Part shown: positions 31,906 through 43,440 of the stretch, in pieces | Layout of the letters: each line of letters opens with the position of its first letter | Position numbering within the stretch: position 1 is the stretch's first letter | Assembly (NCBI GenBank): GCA_949825045.1 | Contig: OX463806.1 | Coordinates: 41,068,208-41,132,207 of the forward strand | Length of the DNA stretch: 64,000 nucleotides | Source of the DNA: Argyresthia goedartella | Taxonomy: Eukaryota > Arthropoda > Insecta > Lepidoptera > Argyresthiidae | Reading direction: 5' to 3' | Made by a program: the position numbers and the translations under genes | The notes under the pieces: generated by a model | Told to the model about the DNA's origin: nothing | The model's database searches: none | Seen by the model: the letters and a program-made list of their open reading frames with translations, nothing else

Positions 31906-32700
31906 ATAGGTAGGTAGACCAGTTGGTGGCAGGGGCTAGTTGACGGCCATTTTAGGGACCTACTGTAGAAATATTATCATAATAAAAATTCTCTTGTCTT
32001 CTTACCAAAAAACATCTGATATTTCGAAAGTAGGATAGTGCTGGAATTCGGGACAATTTAATTTGGCTGGAATAATTGAACCAGGTGACCATACGATCTC
32101 ATTAATTTGAACGCAAGTGCTGCCCGAGTCGCTATATTCGCAAAAGTGCGAAAAAAATATGGAACACGTGCCAATTTAGAAGTGAATATTTTTCAGCGCT
32201 CTTTACTTATTATGATTGTACTTGCTGATTTTTTATCTTAGGTATATAATCAAAACAATTTCTTACTCATTTGGTAAAAACGTGAAGAAAACGCGATAAT
32301 TTTATTTTTCGGCCGGGTGGTCGGATAGCTGACATGATGAATCAAATAGATGTTTCTCCTTTATTTTAGATTTGACTAGGTAGGTATAAGGTTCATGGTA
32401 GTCCACCTGTTTTAACATTTGGGGATTTATTATTCATTCACTGTTAGTTTACGGCCGCCAGTATATTATTTAATCCTGTGAAAAATTTCCATGTGGTCGC
32501 TGTGAGTATGAGAGGGTCAGTTTGCGACCGTACCAAAAATATGTGAAAATCGACAACTGAACAGAGATAAGTGATTTTGCGGCCGTCAATTTTTATAATT
32601 ACCATAACACTATAATACAATATTCCAGTCAAAATAGTCATTGGTTGCATGAATTCGCATTGAGCTGAAAATACACTTCTTCACCAAGCCCACTAATGGT
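31906..32700 (-). repeat. Interspersed repeat (pair with 12116-12275)
   Basis: CCAGTTGGTGGCAGGGGCTA (31919) and TTGTCTTCTTACCAAAAAAC (about 31993) and, further on, ACTTCTTCACCAAGCCCACT (32675) are reverse complements of phrases in 12116-12275. Between them, CGGCCGCCAGTA and GCGGCCGTCAAT stand out. This is the longer of the two copies; ends are not defined. Confidence 0.6.
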
Positions 32701-35520
32701 AAAAAGTTATTAAAAGTCAAAGCTGAATAGGAACCTATCTAGATACTCGTTATGTAGTATGGCACGGCGTGGAAGCCTCTGAGCACCATAGTAGGCCAGG
32801 AGAGACCACGCAATTTACAAATATTCGCCGAATCCCGCTATTAATACCTACAACCAGTCCGGTCCGTCGTCGTCTGGAGTTGAATATCTGTGGAAGACTT
32901 TTGAAGGTGAAACTCACGTGACGAGGACAAAACATCAGCCTTACCACGGTTCGGAGCGAGAGGGCAAAACACGCCAAATTCTTGCGTGTCGAGTCGTACG
33001 GTGTTCTCTTTTGTTCCAGCCAGTCCTATTTGGAGAAACCAGCGAAATTATTTCATAATTCACCGATAAGGCTTTTGTATGTCTATTTGGTTCTTCTAAG
33101 CTTTGTGTCATCTAGCTATTTGATGGATTGGTTCGCTCCCGGACATAAACTTTTATTTTTTTTATTGAGTTTGTTCTTCAAGTAATTCTAAGCATTTCTG
33201 GTGCAGACCACACTATACAAACGACCCGCCCGCCCCTTTCTATAAAAAAATATAATCTATGGCAAGTTTTACATCACATTCGTATAACTTGAAGATGTAG
33301 GAATTATTGCTGGTACTTAAATATTTATTTTTGTAGTATTTATTATAAAAAAGTGAAAGTCTGCAATATTTTTTTGCTTCGAGAGCTAACTTTTGAATAG
33401 CAGAAAAAATTACAAACTAAAAACATTCTAGTAAAGGGCATTTTATGCAAATTCTGATCATATAGATTATAAAAACCAGCTTCTACAAAACGTTGGTCAA
33501 CAGATCTTAAACCTCATAATGACACCACTGTTTTGTTTGTGTTTGCAATGATATTTTTTGCTTTGAGAGCTAATAACTTTTAAAGGTGATTTACCTAACA
33601 TACAAAATGGTCCTTATTATCAGCGTCCACGATTATTATAATTAAATAATTTGTGGAAAAAAGCAGCGATGGTTAGGCTGTAAACTGAATGGCTGGTTTC
33701 TGAGCCACGCACATCTGAGATTCTTGTTTCTCAAGTGCAGGCTAATCGGAGCTTCTGAAAGTAGGAACGATAACATCGTGGTTACGTAGTTCAATCATTT
33801 TCCTGTCACGACTGAGATTACTCAAAAGTGCACTCTTTTAAGTAACGTGGAACGCTTTATCTTCAGCCAAATCCAATGAGAGGCATCTGATCCATAGCCG
33901 ATCAAAAAGCACTTCTTTATATTATTCCACGCGAAGAGCCCAACTTTTTTGAACTCTAGTATTAACATCTCCTTTACCTACCTCCGTTGCTCCGTTCCTC
34001 GTACTTCTGGAGGGCTTGGGACATGAACTTACAACTCAACATCCGTGTTGCCACAGGAAAAAGTTTGTGAGGCCATTCTATTGAAATGAGCTGAGAAAAA
34101 TAAACTCGTTCTAATTAAATAACTGCTAAAGGCAGCCGCGTGACTTATTTCCGCGGCAGCCTGAAAAGTGTAATGCTAAAATTAACCAAGTCAGATTTGT
34201 TAACTCGACTTTGCGTAACACCAACCAAGTAAGTTTATTAAAAGTGCTTCGTATGAGTGAGTGAGTTTCTACTTAGGTTTGTTACTTCAACTCTCTACTT
34301 TTAACAAATATAAACGTGACTGCTAATCAAGTTACTTGACATTAAGCTGAAAAGAACAGTTAGCAATTCATTAGCAATAACAGCTTATTATATTTAACAA
34401 CGCTGTAATTCGTTGTATAAAAGTCTCGGTGGCGTGAAACCAAAATATATTTAACCAAGCCAAATTGGAAGGTTGCTATAGAACATTTTTCTGAGCGTAC
34501 CATTGCGCAATCCATTTCCTGAGGATTCCGGTGACTAATATGACATCGACAGCAAAGTAAATCCGCTGATATAATCAATGCAATCGATAATTTACAAAAA
34601 AAAAGTTGAAGATACCTTTGTTTTTGTCAACGTCTTGGTGAAGTAAAGTCATTGCAGCATCCGATTAAAACTCAATAAGTTGCCTCGAATTTCCTGGAAG
34701 TAAGGGCAAACACAAAATTGCGGCGCTGAACAGTGATTGCCATCTATTCAGGTAGTTGTACATTGATACGAGCTGGTGATTTAGACCAATTTTTCAGCCA
34801 TTTAAATCAGTCCTTTCCACCACCATCCACCAGCTTCAGCTATGGCGGGAACTAGGTTGTGTGTGACTAGAAACTAAGTCTGACCTACTCAACTGCCGAA
34901 CAGCTATCTATATCCTAGTGAAAGAATTACTACTTTAATGTCCCGAGCGCGTAAAGCCGAATCATGTGTATGAATCAGCCCCGAACGTGCTGAAACTGCA
35001 CAGTTCGTGTCCTTCCTTTTTGCTGTTTCGTGAACTTAACATAAACAAAATCTTTGTACTGTCAACTCAGCCTGCGGAAGGTATTGATGATTGATGATGA
35101 TTGATGATGATTTCATCTGTACTCGTGAACTCTACGTGTTTAAATATAAAATATAGCAACCAATTCGGTTCTGTGAAACTACGCTTCGCACTGCTCCCAG
35201 TTGTGTCATAAGGTTGTGACCTACTCTTAGACAACCTAATTTTAGTATTTAGACAGAACGTGACGTGAAGTGTAAATATTTAAAGGTTCAAACCAGATCT
35301 CTTACTAATACTAGGCTATCCTGTGTCATGGTTTTGATCACACATCATGTCAAACATACAAATAACTAGAAATTAACAATTCAAACACCCCCGACTATTA
35401 TCTAATGAAAGCTTAAAAATCAAAAATTTGTTTCAGTTGCTTCCGTGTTCGGCTGATAACTTTTGAACCACTGAACCGATTTAAAAAACAACAACTTTGA
35501 TAGCTAAGAACTATAATAAA
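32701..35520. other. No gene seen
   Basis: Long AT-rich stretch. A phrase of the type TATTTTTTTGCTTYGAGAGC followed by TAA occurs twice about 180 bases apart (near 33367 and 33550), a local duplication. A GATGATT repeat lies at about 35081-35112. Scattered small frames have no recognisable content. Confidence 0.5.
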
Positions 35521-36070
35521 AATAATAATAATAATTTTATTCAGGTATAAGACATGTAGGTACATGGTTGTATGGGTCCCTGTCTCCTAAACTAGGTTTA
35601 CCACCTGTATTTCAAGGGGCAGGGCTCTTCCATTACTTGATCCTTTTCCTTATGAAACTACTGTATAATTTTTATACTAATCAGGTAATTAATCCATCTA
35701 AAAAGTAATTTACAAAATGTGTAAGTGTAAATGGGTACCTATGTGAGGAGGAGGATTGAGAGAGAATGAGGGATGTGGGCTATGTGAGTATGTTTTATTG
35801 AGGTTTCGTTACCAAGTTAATCTATAGGTATGAGACTATATGAAATTTCCGTTAGGAACACAAAATGATATAAAAAAAATGTTGGGATAAGCGGATGAAA
35901 TTTCAAATTTGGGATGTTTAAGAAACTATATTTAGTATAGGATAGGCCTCATAGGATATTTTTTTTAGCCACGTGGATATTGTTAGCTTGTAGGTCTCAT
36001 ACTTTATCAAGTTAATTCTTAATTGCTTATTAGCTTTATAATATAGAAAAAAACCTAGGAAAGGGAAAAT
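35521..36070 (-). mobile_element. Possible retroelement 3' end with (ATT)n tail
   Basis: The minus strand ends TATACCTGAATAAAATTATT with an ATT repeat (35520-35540), preceded by GGTAAACCTAGTTTAGGAGA and CAGGGACCCATACAACCATG. This is the layout of a LINE 3' untranslated region. No coding part was recognised upstream, so the assignment rests on the tail alone. Confidence 0.35.
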
Positions 36071-36298
36071 CTTTTGACAAAAGCTGTTTTAAACGGCGTC
36101 TCGTACGGGAAGACATAATCCCTTCTTTTGGAAAGACCTATGGAGGGATCATAATTTAGTTGGCTATGTTTTTAAGGTATTTTATAATTAACTATCATAT
36201 ACACTGAGAACCCCGCACAACTCGAATAGTTCGCACTTGCTATCGCAGTGAAGTCTACTATCAATTAAAAACCGCATTAAAATCCGTCTGGCTCTGAG
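36071..36298. other. Spacer ending in a direct-repeat copy
   Basis: AT-rich. The stretch AAAACCGCATTAAAATCCGT at about 36269-36288, with following CTGGCTCT, recurs beyond the next element at about 37868-37895. Confidence 0.5.
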
Positions 36299-37865
36299 TA
36301 TATTTATGTATTAAGAAGAATAATATAATCATCATATTAATTTTAGATTTGTAGAAGAAACAATATTATAAATGCCAATAATAAGACTTCCTCAATTGCA
36401 GAAAATTTATAATTTTATAACAGGCGAGCGGCACAAATCATTTTATATTGGGAAGTAAAGAACTATTAAGAACTTCAAATTCGAAAAAAAGTTTTGGAAG
36501 AATAACAAAATAGTAAATTAAATTAAATTATGCTTAGTTACACACCTATTGCAGTACTGCCACTCAAATCAAACCAAATCGTTTATTTGTGTTAGATAAG
36601 TGATACATCCGTTGGAAAAAATCTGGTAAAGATTGATGTTTTGTATAGGTTCGCTATTTTCAGCCACTTGGCATACAAATATTTGGTTACACATGCATTA
36701 ACTTTTACACAATAGATAGGAATTAATATTTGGTTACACACACACATTCATTCATTATTCACCATTCACCACTATTACCTATACCTATCTGTGATTAACA
36801 AAATAAAGCATACCAAAATGCACAAGTATGTTTAATGTTTTATTTATACTATCCAGACCTATACATTCCTTATTAATGTGTTAACTATAATTTGGTCTTC
36901 TACTTTTTACTGAATAAATGATTATTATTATTATATTTTTATGAATTTTTTATTTCACTCTTGTAATAAAGAGGTTCTGATACACGGGCTTACGCCAAGT
37001 GCTTATTTACTAAAGATAAGTCTTTGCCCATGAATTTTCGTACAATTCTACATGTATTTAGTGTTATTGCTTTTTGAAGAAGTATGTGTGTGGATCTGGG
37101 TATATTTAGTGTTTTGAGACTAGTGTGTAATGTGTATGGGATGACTCCTGTGGATGAGATGACTATTGGGATGGTTTTGACAGATTGTACATGACATTGT
37201 GTTTTAATTTCAATGGCAAGGTCTGTGTATTTTGTGTTCTTTTCTGTAAAAGTTGTGGTAAGGTTGTGTGTATTTGGTATGGCTATATCTATGAGAAATA
37301 CTGTTTTGTTTTGTTTATCGTGGAGAGTTATGTCAGGCCTGTTGAAATGAATAGTTTTGTCTGTAATTATAGTTCTGTCCCAGTAGAGTTTAAAGTCTGT
37401 TGATTCTAAAACTGTTTGAGGTGTGTATTTATAGTAGGCTGTTTTTTGTGCAATCAATTTGTATCTGAATGCGAGGTGTTGGTGTATGATGGCTGCAACT
37501 AGGTCGTGGCGGTGTTTATAATCTGATTGTGCGAGTGATCTGCAGGCTCCTGTGAAATGCTGTATTGTTTCTGAACTATTGTGGCAGTGTCTGCACATGT
37601 CGCTTGCCCTTATGCGGTCATGTATGATATGTTTTCTGTAGTTACGAGTATCTATAACCTGGTCCTGTATGGCTAACATAAATCCCTCCGGTTCCGGGAA
37701 CAGCTCGCCTTTCTTAAGCCACGCGTTCGACGCAGTTTTGTCGACGTTAGGGTTGGCTAAGTCTAAGCGGTGTCTGCCGTGGAGGAATTTTTGTGTCCAT
37801 ATGTCCATTTTCTGTTGCGGTTTGTTGATAGTTTCATTTATCTGAGCTATTATTATTATTAATTT
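36299..37865 (-). mobile_element. R2-type (restriction-like endonuclease) retroelement fragment
   Basis: A minus-strand, 5'-truncated non-LTR fragment contains the C-terminal zinc finger and endonuclease region (see the pseudogene) and a long AT-rich 3' part with an ATT run at about 36925-36940. Direct repeats of about 30 bases with two mismatches lie on each side (36269-36298 and 37868-37898). They could be the target duplication, which would place the 3' end at 36299. If they are unrelated, the 3' end is nearer 36920. Confidence 0.5.
36990..37850 (-). pseudogene. R2-type C-terminal zinc finger and endonuclease domain
   Basis: The frame is open for about 285 codons. KMDIWTQKFLHGRHRLDLAN and EGFMLAIQDQVIDTRNYRKH lead to the finger MCRHCHNSSETIQHFTGACR (Cys-x2-Cys...His...Cys). 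Further on, FNRPDITLHDKQNKTVFLID then IAIP has the PD...(D)xx spacing of the restriction-like endonuclease that nicks target DNA in R2-superclade elements. The usual end follows (ITLNTCRIVRKFMGKDLS). The RT domain is missing, so it is a 5'-truncated relic. The ATG at 37877 comes from flanking DNA. Confidence 0.68.
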
Positions 37866-37898
37866 AAAAAACCGCATTAAAATCCGTCTAGCTCTAGT

Positions 37899-38686
37899 CT
37901 AACCCCTCTTTTTCGTCGGGGGTTGTTAAAGGGAATGGACCTAACCCAAATCCCTTACTGTATGTACGTAAAGGTATTGCAAGTAAAAAAACTTTCACTC
38001 TCAAAAAGTTATCACATCTGTTGAAGAGCTATAAGCCTCCAACTTTACAAGGGCTTATGGCTTGGCCATATCGCTGCGTTGCGGTGTGACCATGTCCTAT
38101 CGTATATCCTATTGTCGATGTGTCGCAGATTTTTGCGTTGCGCCGCCCCACACCTTAAACTGTGAGTGAATGGCCTAGCCCTATCACTAGAAGCTATAAC
38201 TTTACAAGCATATTATATCTGTGCCCGATACCCGATGGTCTGGCGATATCGTATATCTTATGTGTAGATCTTAAAAAAATGCATCATCCAATTCAGTACC
38301 AACTATAATATGACTATGTGTGACAGAGTATATAGCCACGATAGTCGGGTCACCCCAATACTCTACGATGATAAACTAATACAGTTAAACCGCTCGAAAT
38401 AATCATAAAGTGTAAAAGCGGTAAGTTAACGAGATTCCGACTGTACGGTATGGCTTTTCGATACACGTCGCGACCAAATCCACCAATGGGCATCTAAACT
38501 TTACTAAACTATACATACATATAATTCGATAACCTTTCGATCTATCCTACTTCGACACTTGAGATAGGTAGACGAATCGCATACCTACTCGCCTCGTGCT
38601 GGATAAGGACGGAAGGTTCAAAGGTAATCGTTATATTAACTAAGCGTTTAGTTAATCGGGCGCGCAGCTGTCTTTAACTGCCGGAG
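37899..38686. other. No gene seen
   Basis: Mixed composition. Related phrases AAGAGCTATAAGCCTCCAAC + TTTACAAG and TAGAAGCTATAACTTTACAA occur near 38023 and 38187, suggesting a diverged local duplication. No coding. Confidence 0.4.
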
Positions 38687-40017
38687 ATTTGAACTGATGA
38701 AATTGGACCGACGACAAAAACTGACCATGAGTGCGAAAGTTTTTCAAACCACGGATTTTCCGGGAGCAACGTAATACGGTAGCTTCAGTCCATTTTCATC
38801 AGGCGAAGACAGACCGTGAGTTGGTGCGCGTGTATCAGTCAGTCCATTTCCATCAGTCGGAGCTCTGGCGTGATGGCGGCTGGACGTGCAGTAACTGCTA
38901 GTGGTTCTGTTAGAACAGTAGATCTCGCGAGCCCTTCGACATACAATATATTTAAACATATTGTCATGACTGACGGTCAAAAGGCTTTATTGTATTGCGA
39001 TACAAGTTTATTTTGCGCAACAATTTAGCGAATAAAGTCCAATTTTAAATAGCATAGGAATCAAGTGCTTGAATTTTCCAATTACTATGCAGACTTTTGA
39101 GCAAAATAAGTATTGGCGATTACTCGCGTATCCTTGGTCCTAAGAAGTCAAATTTGGTGTCTGCGGGTTCGTCTCATGAAGGCGGAGAGAACTGCGTAGT
39201 CTAATAAGGTATATATTTTCCGAAATAAAATAAAAACTGAAATCCGCTATAACGAATTCGTTTGTTACAGCATACTTCCCCCCACCCCTTTTCCCCCTCC
39301 ACTCTCCCCATCATACCCCGACCCCTTGAAGTTTATCGCATGAACACCTGGAATTATTATAAATAAAATAACCCGTCTGATTTTTTTTCCAATACCACAA
39401 ACAAACTTATGAATGCACCTGGTTAGGTACATGGAGTATGAAAGTAGCCGTACCAATAACTAACTCGACAAAAAAAACTATATAATTATCGAACCTGCTC
39501 ACAAAATTTCACGAGAATCGTTTCGTTACGAAATGCATTGAGAAATGTGACCTTTATGCGAGAACAGACAAAAGGACAAATGCATTTTTGGCCAATCTCG
39601 AAACTGGAGGCTTTGCTCGCTCGGTCAATGAAATATGCAAAGACATTTGAGTGTTTGTACGTAAGTATCTATGTATGTTTGTACCATTTCGTTAGAACGC
39701 GCTGCAGCCCAAGCGGCATTACATTTTTTTTAAACATTATTTCTTCCTTTATTTGGGTTTTCTAGTGATTAGATGGCAACAATAGCAGAATTAATAGCCT
39801 CAAAAAGCATAATTTCCTCATAAGAATCCAAATGCACTTTTTCAACTGACGCTGCGGAATTATCTAGCCCGATACATGCAGTAACGCACGTCTGCGCGCG
39901 CACTCGGCGATCGGGAAATGAAAGCCAGTTTGAGTAGTTTGACGCCAGTGAGTGGGAAAATATTTTTGTCGTCAGCCCAATTTCATCAGTCCATTTTAAT
40001 CAGTCAGTTCAAATCAC
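38687..40017. mobile_element. Iteron-flanked element with inverted ends (candidate)
   Basis: The left end reads GATTTGAACTGATGAAATTG then GACCGACGACAAAAA. The right end (39965-40017) is its inverse with an extra iteron: TTTTGTCGTCAGCCCAATTT, CATCAGTCCATTTTAATCAG, TCAGTTCAAATC. Similar short units, CAGTCCATTTTCATCAG and CAGTCCATTTCCATCAGTC, lie inside the left part (38788-38857). No transposase is recognised within. It looks like a non-autonomous element built from a short iterated motif. Confidence 0.45.
39388..39462 (-). mobile_element. SINE-like unit, small fragment
   Basis: The reverse complement of the family's middle part is present: CAATACCACAAACAAACTTA, TGAATGCACCTGGTTAGGTA, CATGGAGTATGAAAGTAGCC. 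Head and tail are missing. Confidence 0.7.
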
Positions 40018-40075
40018 CGTGAGTGCCCAGTTTTAGCACGGCGAGGGAACGTCTTCCTTTGTAGGATCTTTCAGA

Positions 40076-40260
40076 ATTCATAACTCTTTATTGCACACAG
40101 ATATATAAAAAGTTACATTAGTGGAAAACGTATGTACAAAGGCGAGCTTGTCTTTAAAAAGAGATTTCTTCCAGCAAACCAAGGCATGACAGGAAAATCT
40201 ACCATGAAAGGGTAGGCAGTGCACAATATCTAATATATAATGTAGAACATATAAGTAAAT
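40076..40260 (-). mobile_element. Family A 3' end fragment
   Basis: AACTCTTTATTGCACACAGA, CAAAGGCGAGCTTGTCTTTA and AAGAGATTTCTTCCAGCAAA, read in reverse complement, are the 3' untranslated region of family A (compare 14700-14830 and 46960-47080). No RT part remains. Confidence 0.75.
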
Positions 40261-40539
40261 TAAATATCTATTATTATAGAAAATATACAAAACTACTAAA
40301 TAAGTACCAAAATATATGTCGGCGGCCGATTGTAGAATTGGGCACATGATGATGTGCCGCGCCATATTAAGATATGGCGGCGTTTCTTGAAATACGCCGT
40401 TGTCTATGGAGCACATCATGATGAGCCCAAACCAAATCGGGCAGATCAATGAGAACCAAACGTTTGTCGATATTCCCAGTAAACCCTTCGCCACATCATG
40501 ATATGACCAAAGGATAAAACGTCAAATCGTAAAATACAC
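40261..40539. other. No gene seen
   Basis: TGATGTGCC/GGCACATCATGATG-like phrases recur around 40337-40500 (CATGATGATGTG, CATCATGATGAG, CATCATGATATG). No coding sequence. Confidence 0.4.
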
Positions 40540-40769
40540 TGGCCTGCAAAACTAAGTACCTACTATAGGTACACTTTTTTTTTCTAAACTATAGAAGTTA
40601 GAGATTTAAAATAAAAAACATTTTGTACCAAATTTTATCAATGTTTCTAAAGACGATAGTACAAAATTAAACTCTTTTTCGAGTACATTTTATTTTGAAA
40701 GTATATCTTGTATACTTAAAAAGTTGATGCAATTTTAAAAGTGTGATACTTTCGTGCATGCCAGTTTAG
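40540..40769. mobile_element. Small MITE with TA target (candidate)
   Basis: The left end ACTGGCCTGCAAAACTAAGT pairs with the right end ACTTTCGTGCATGCCAGTTT with a few mismatches, and inner ACACTTTT pairs as well. TA lies next to both ends. It is about 230 bases, AT-rich and without coding, consistent with a Tc1/mariner-type MITE. Confidence 0.5.
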
Positions 40770-41163
40770 TTCAAATTTCACGAATAAACCAATCAATTTC
40801 ACTTTTACAATTATATTTTTGTTGTTACACGTATGCTATATGACAATTTCTGTATATTTTTAAAAATAATTATCCATAAATATTTTTTTAGGTTATAAAC
40901 CAAATCAAGAAAAGTAGGAGGATAATCACGCGGGAGTCGGTGGACTACTATTCGGTATCCATGTATGTATATATTTATGATATAAAATATTTTTAGGTTT
41001 TTTTAGGTTTTAGAATTTTATTTCTCAAAAGAACAATAATGTAGTTCACTTATAGAGAAACATTAATCTATACATTAAAATAATGTTTGTAAATATATAT
41101 AACACACTTATGCGAGCTATTATTATATTATAATTTCTTTCTTTTTTTACGTGACTATGACTT
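40770..41163. other. No gene seen
   Basis: Very AT-rich sequence adjoining the RT fragment. It may include that element's 3' untranslated region, but no tail was identified. Confidence 0.4.
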
Positions 41164-42030
41164 TTAAACAAAATCGACTATACTAGACAAAATATGATTT
41201 TTTAAAAGTGATTTAAATCCAGGAAGTGATTCTGCATTTGTGATGTTTTGCGGTAGTTTGTTAAACATATGCGCTCCCTCAAACAATATACTAGTTTTGC
41301 CGTAGTTTGTTCTCGGTGCTATTAATTGTATCTTATTGCCACCTCTAAGGTTGTGCGTCATATTTTTCTTTGTGAAGATTACTTCAGAGTGAGTTAAGTT
41401 ATTTAAAATTTTATAAACCAGGATACATGTTTTGTATGTATAGAGTAGTTGTATATGCATTAATTTAGTTTCTTTATACACTTTCACTGTTGACGTTAAA
41501 AAATCCATTCCAAATAGTACTTTTATCGATTTATTTTGTGCTATTTGTAATTGCTTTAAATGTGTACTGGCTGCACTTCCCCAGACTTCTATAAGATATT
41601 CAAGCTGCGGTTGGATTAATGAGTTGTAGATATTGTACTTAACTTTTTTATGTAGACATCCAGTAATTCGTCGTAACATACCAGTGAGCGATGATATTTT
41701 GGAAATCATACGTTCAATTTGTAACTGCCAAGTCAACAGTGGATCCAGGGTAAGACCCAGATATTTTTCGTGGCTGGATATACATATAGACTCCCCGTTA
41801 AGGAGAAGTGGATCGTGGTTCGGAATAGGTTTATTCTTTGCTGCAAATATCATGTAGCTTGTTTTGTTAGCATTTATTGTTAGTAAATTATATTGAAACC
41901 AATCGAAAAGTTTATCAAGATCCTGCTGTGCTTGTTGTATTAAGTCGTGAATAGATGATCCAAAGTAAAATAGACAGGTATCGTCTGCATAGATATGATA
42001 GTATGATATTTAAGAGACTTTTATTATCCT
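41164..42030 (-). pseudogene. Non-LTR reverse transcriptase, C-terminal part (third family)
   Basis: On the minus strand it opens with YHIYADDTCLFYFGSSIHDL (ADD active site, near 41990) and runs through the thumb (QQDLDKLFDWFQYNLLTINA, KTSYMIFAAKNKP) into YLGLTLDPLLTWQLQIERMI, NIYNSLIQPQLEYLIEVWGS, QIAQNKSIKVLFGM and FNKLPQNITNAESLPGFKSL. It resembles jockey-superfamily C-termini but differs from families A and B. The frame is open over the last 229 codons. Its 5' side is cut off near the 57-base minisatellite. Confidence 0.85.
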
Positions 42031-42069
42031 CATTATTAAATGTTGTTTTTATTTGTCGAGGTTCAAAAT

Positions 42070-42352
42070 CCCGAGGCACATCTTGGCCCGCGAGCCCGCT
42101 CCACAAACAGTGGGTCCAACTACAATCCCGAGGCACATCTTGCTTGGCCCGCGAGCCCGCTCCACAAACAGTGGGTCCAACTACAATCCCGAGGCACATC
42201 TTGGCCCGCGAGCCCGCTCCACAAACAGTGGGTCCAACTCCCGAGGCACATCTTGGCCCGCGAGCCCCCTCCACAAACAGTGGGTCCAACTACAATCCCG
42301 AGGCACATCTTGGCCCGGGAGCCCGCTCCACAAACAGTGGGTCCAACTACAA
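42070..42352. repeat. 57-base GC-rich minisatellite, 5 units
   Basis: Five direct units of about 57 bases, each containing CCCGAGGCACATCTTGGCCC, GCGAGCCCGCTCCACAAACA and GTGGGTCCAACTACAAT. Unit 2 has a 4-base insertion (CTTGCTTGG), unit 3 lacks ACAAT at its end, and others carry single changes. The unit length is a multiple of three, which explains open frames in several phases. Confidence 0.95.
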
Positions 42353-42699
42353 CCACAAAAGCTAGCAACATAGTCATTATCTTTAACCCTTTATAAGGCA
42401 TAAGATAAATAATTTTTCATTGGTTTAAGAGTTTATTACCAAGCCATAAGGTTGAAAATATGGTGGCAATATAGTGGACAGAGCCTTACAAATGGTTAAC
42501 TTACCCTCTTGCAATCTTCAAATTTAAAGACTGATTATACTAAGTATTACATTTACTGTTTGTTTGCACTGAACCTAGTTCCCTGAGTTATTTTAGTTAT
42601 TATTTTATTTTATTTACTTCTCTTTAAAATTTTATGCTCTGTATTTCTGGAATAAAAACTTTATTATTATTATTATTATTATAACTACTATCATGAAAG
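42353..42699. other. No gene; (TTA)n microsatellite
   Basis: AT-rich, with a TTA run at about 42659-42682 next to AATAAAAACTTTATTATTAT, possibly a retroelement 3' tail on the plus strand. Confidence 0.4.
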
Positions 42700-43390
42700 A
42701 GAGAGGAAGTGCTCTTTTACCCGGTTTTTGAAAGATAAAAGAGTGGGGCTGTATCTTATCTTGCAAGGAAGTGAGTTCCACGGTCGGACCGCCTGCAACC
42801 TGAAGGCGTGCTCATATGCCGAGGAGTTGTGCCTTGGTGTTGCTTAGAGTGAGGCCGTGTGATAATATTGTGCCTGCTCGGTCATCCATCAGAAACAGCG
42901 CTCCGTACTAGGACATTTCAGTCAGTGTACTAGTCCGCTCTAACAGCTCTACTAGAACTATTAGGACGCTAGATCGCAAGAATAAAAAATGAGCTATTTT
43001 ATGTTAACACGTTTCTTTTCGTGCAGAGCAGAAACTTAAGGAATATTATACTGTCATAACATTAACATATTCATGCAATTATCTCAAACGGCAGGTGAGA
43101 TCTCCGGTGCCGATCTCCTGAAAAGAGATACTCAATGCTCTCTCGTTGGTAGCTGGGGTAGCGCGGATATTTCGATAAACCGAACCCGAGATTCTGAAGT
43201 CGTTCGAGTTTGTTCAGTTGATCTTCGTTCGCGCTTGCCCAGCTGACAACGGCATAGTCGATTAGCGGCAGGAGAAGGGACTGTGCAAGAGTGATTATGG
43301 TCTGCCGCGGCAGGAAGTACTGCAGTCGCTTGAGTGAAAGGATGCAAAGACCCGCCTGCTGACCTCGCTGACATGTGGAGACCAAGACAG
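42700..43390 (-). pseudogene. Family A-like RT C-terminal relic
   Basis: The minus strand reads LSLKRLQYFLPRQTIITLAQ, SLLLPLIDYAVVSWASANED and QLNKLERLQNLGFGL in one frame, matching the family A C-terminus. Around 42870-42720 a poorer match to its last part is seen (CSRRSDRGTHFLAR-like). Deletions and frameshifts are common. The upstream DISWSPHVCEV-type block continues to about 43440. Confidence 0.75.
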
Positions 43391-43440
43391 CTAGCTGACA
43401 AAAATAACCCCGAGGTTTTTCGTGTATCAGTAAACTCTAT

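Noticed and set aside
36990..37877. A 295-codon host gene starting at ATG 37877
   Set aside because: The first codons are AT-rich flank and an ATT run; the conserved part begins later and matches the C-terminus of an R2-type retroelement protein.
42070..42352. 57-base units considered as CRISPR repeats or as a coding repeat protein
   Set aside because: No spacers are present. The unit length is a multiple of three, so frames stay open on both strands by arithmetic alone; indels in two units break every frame.
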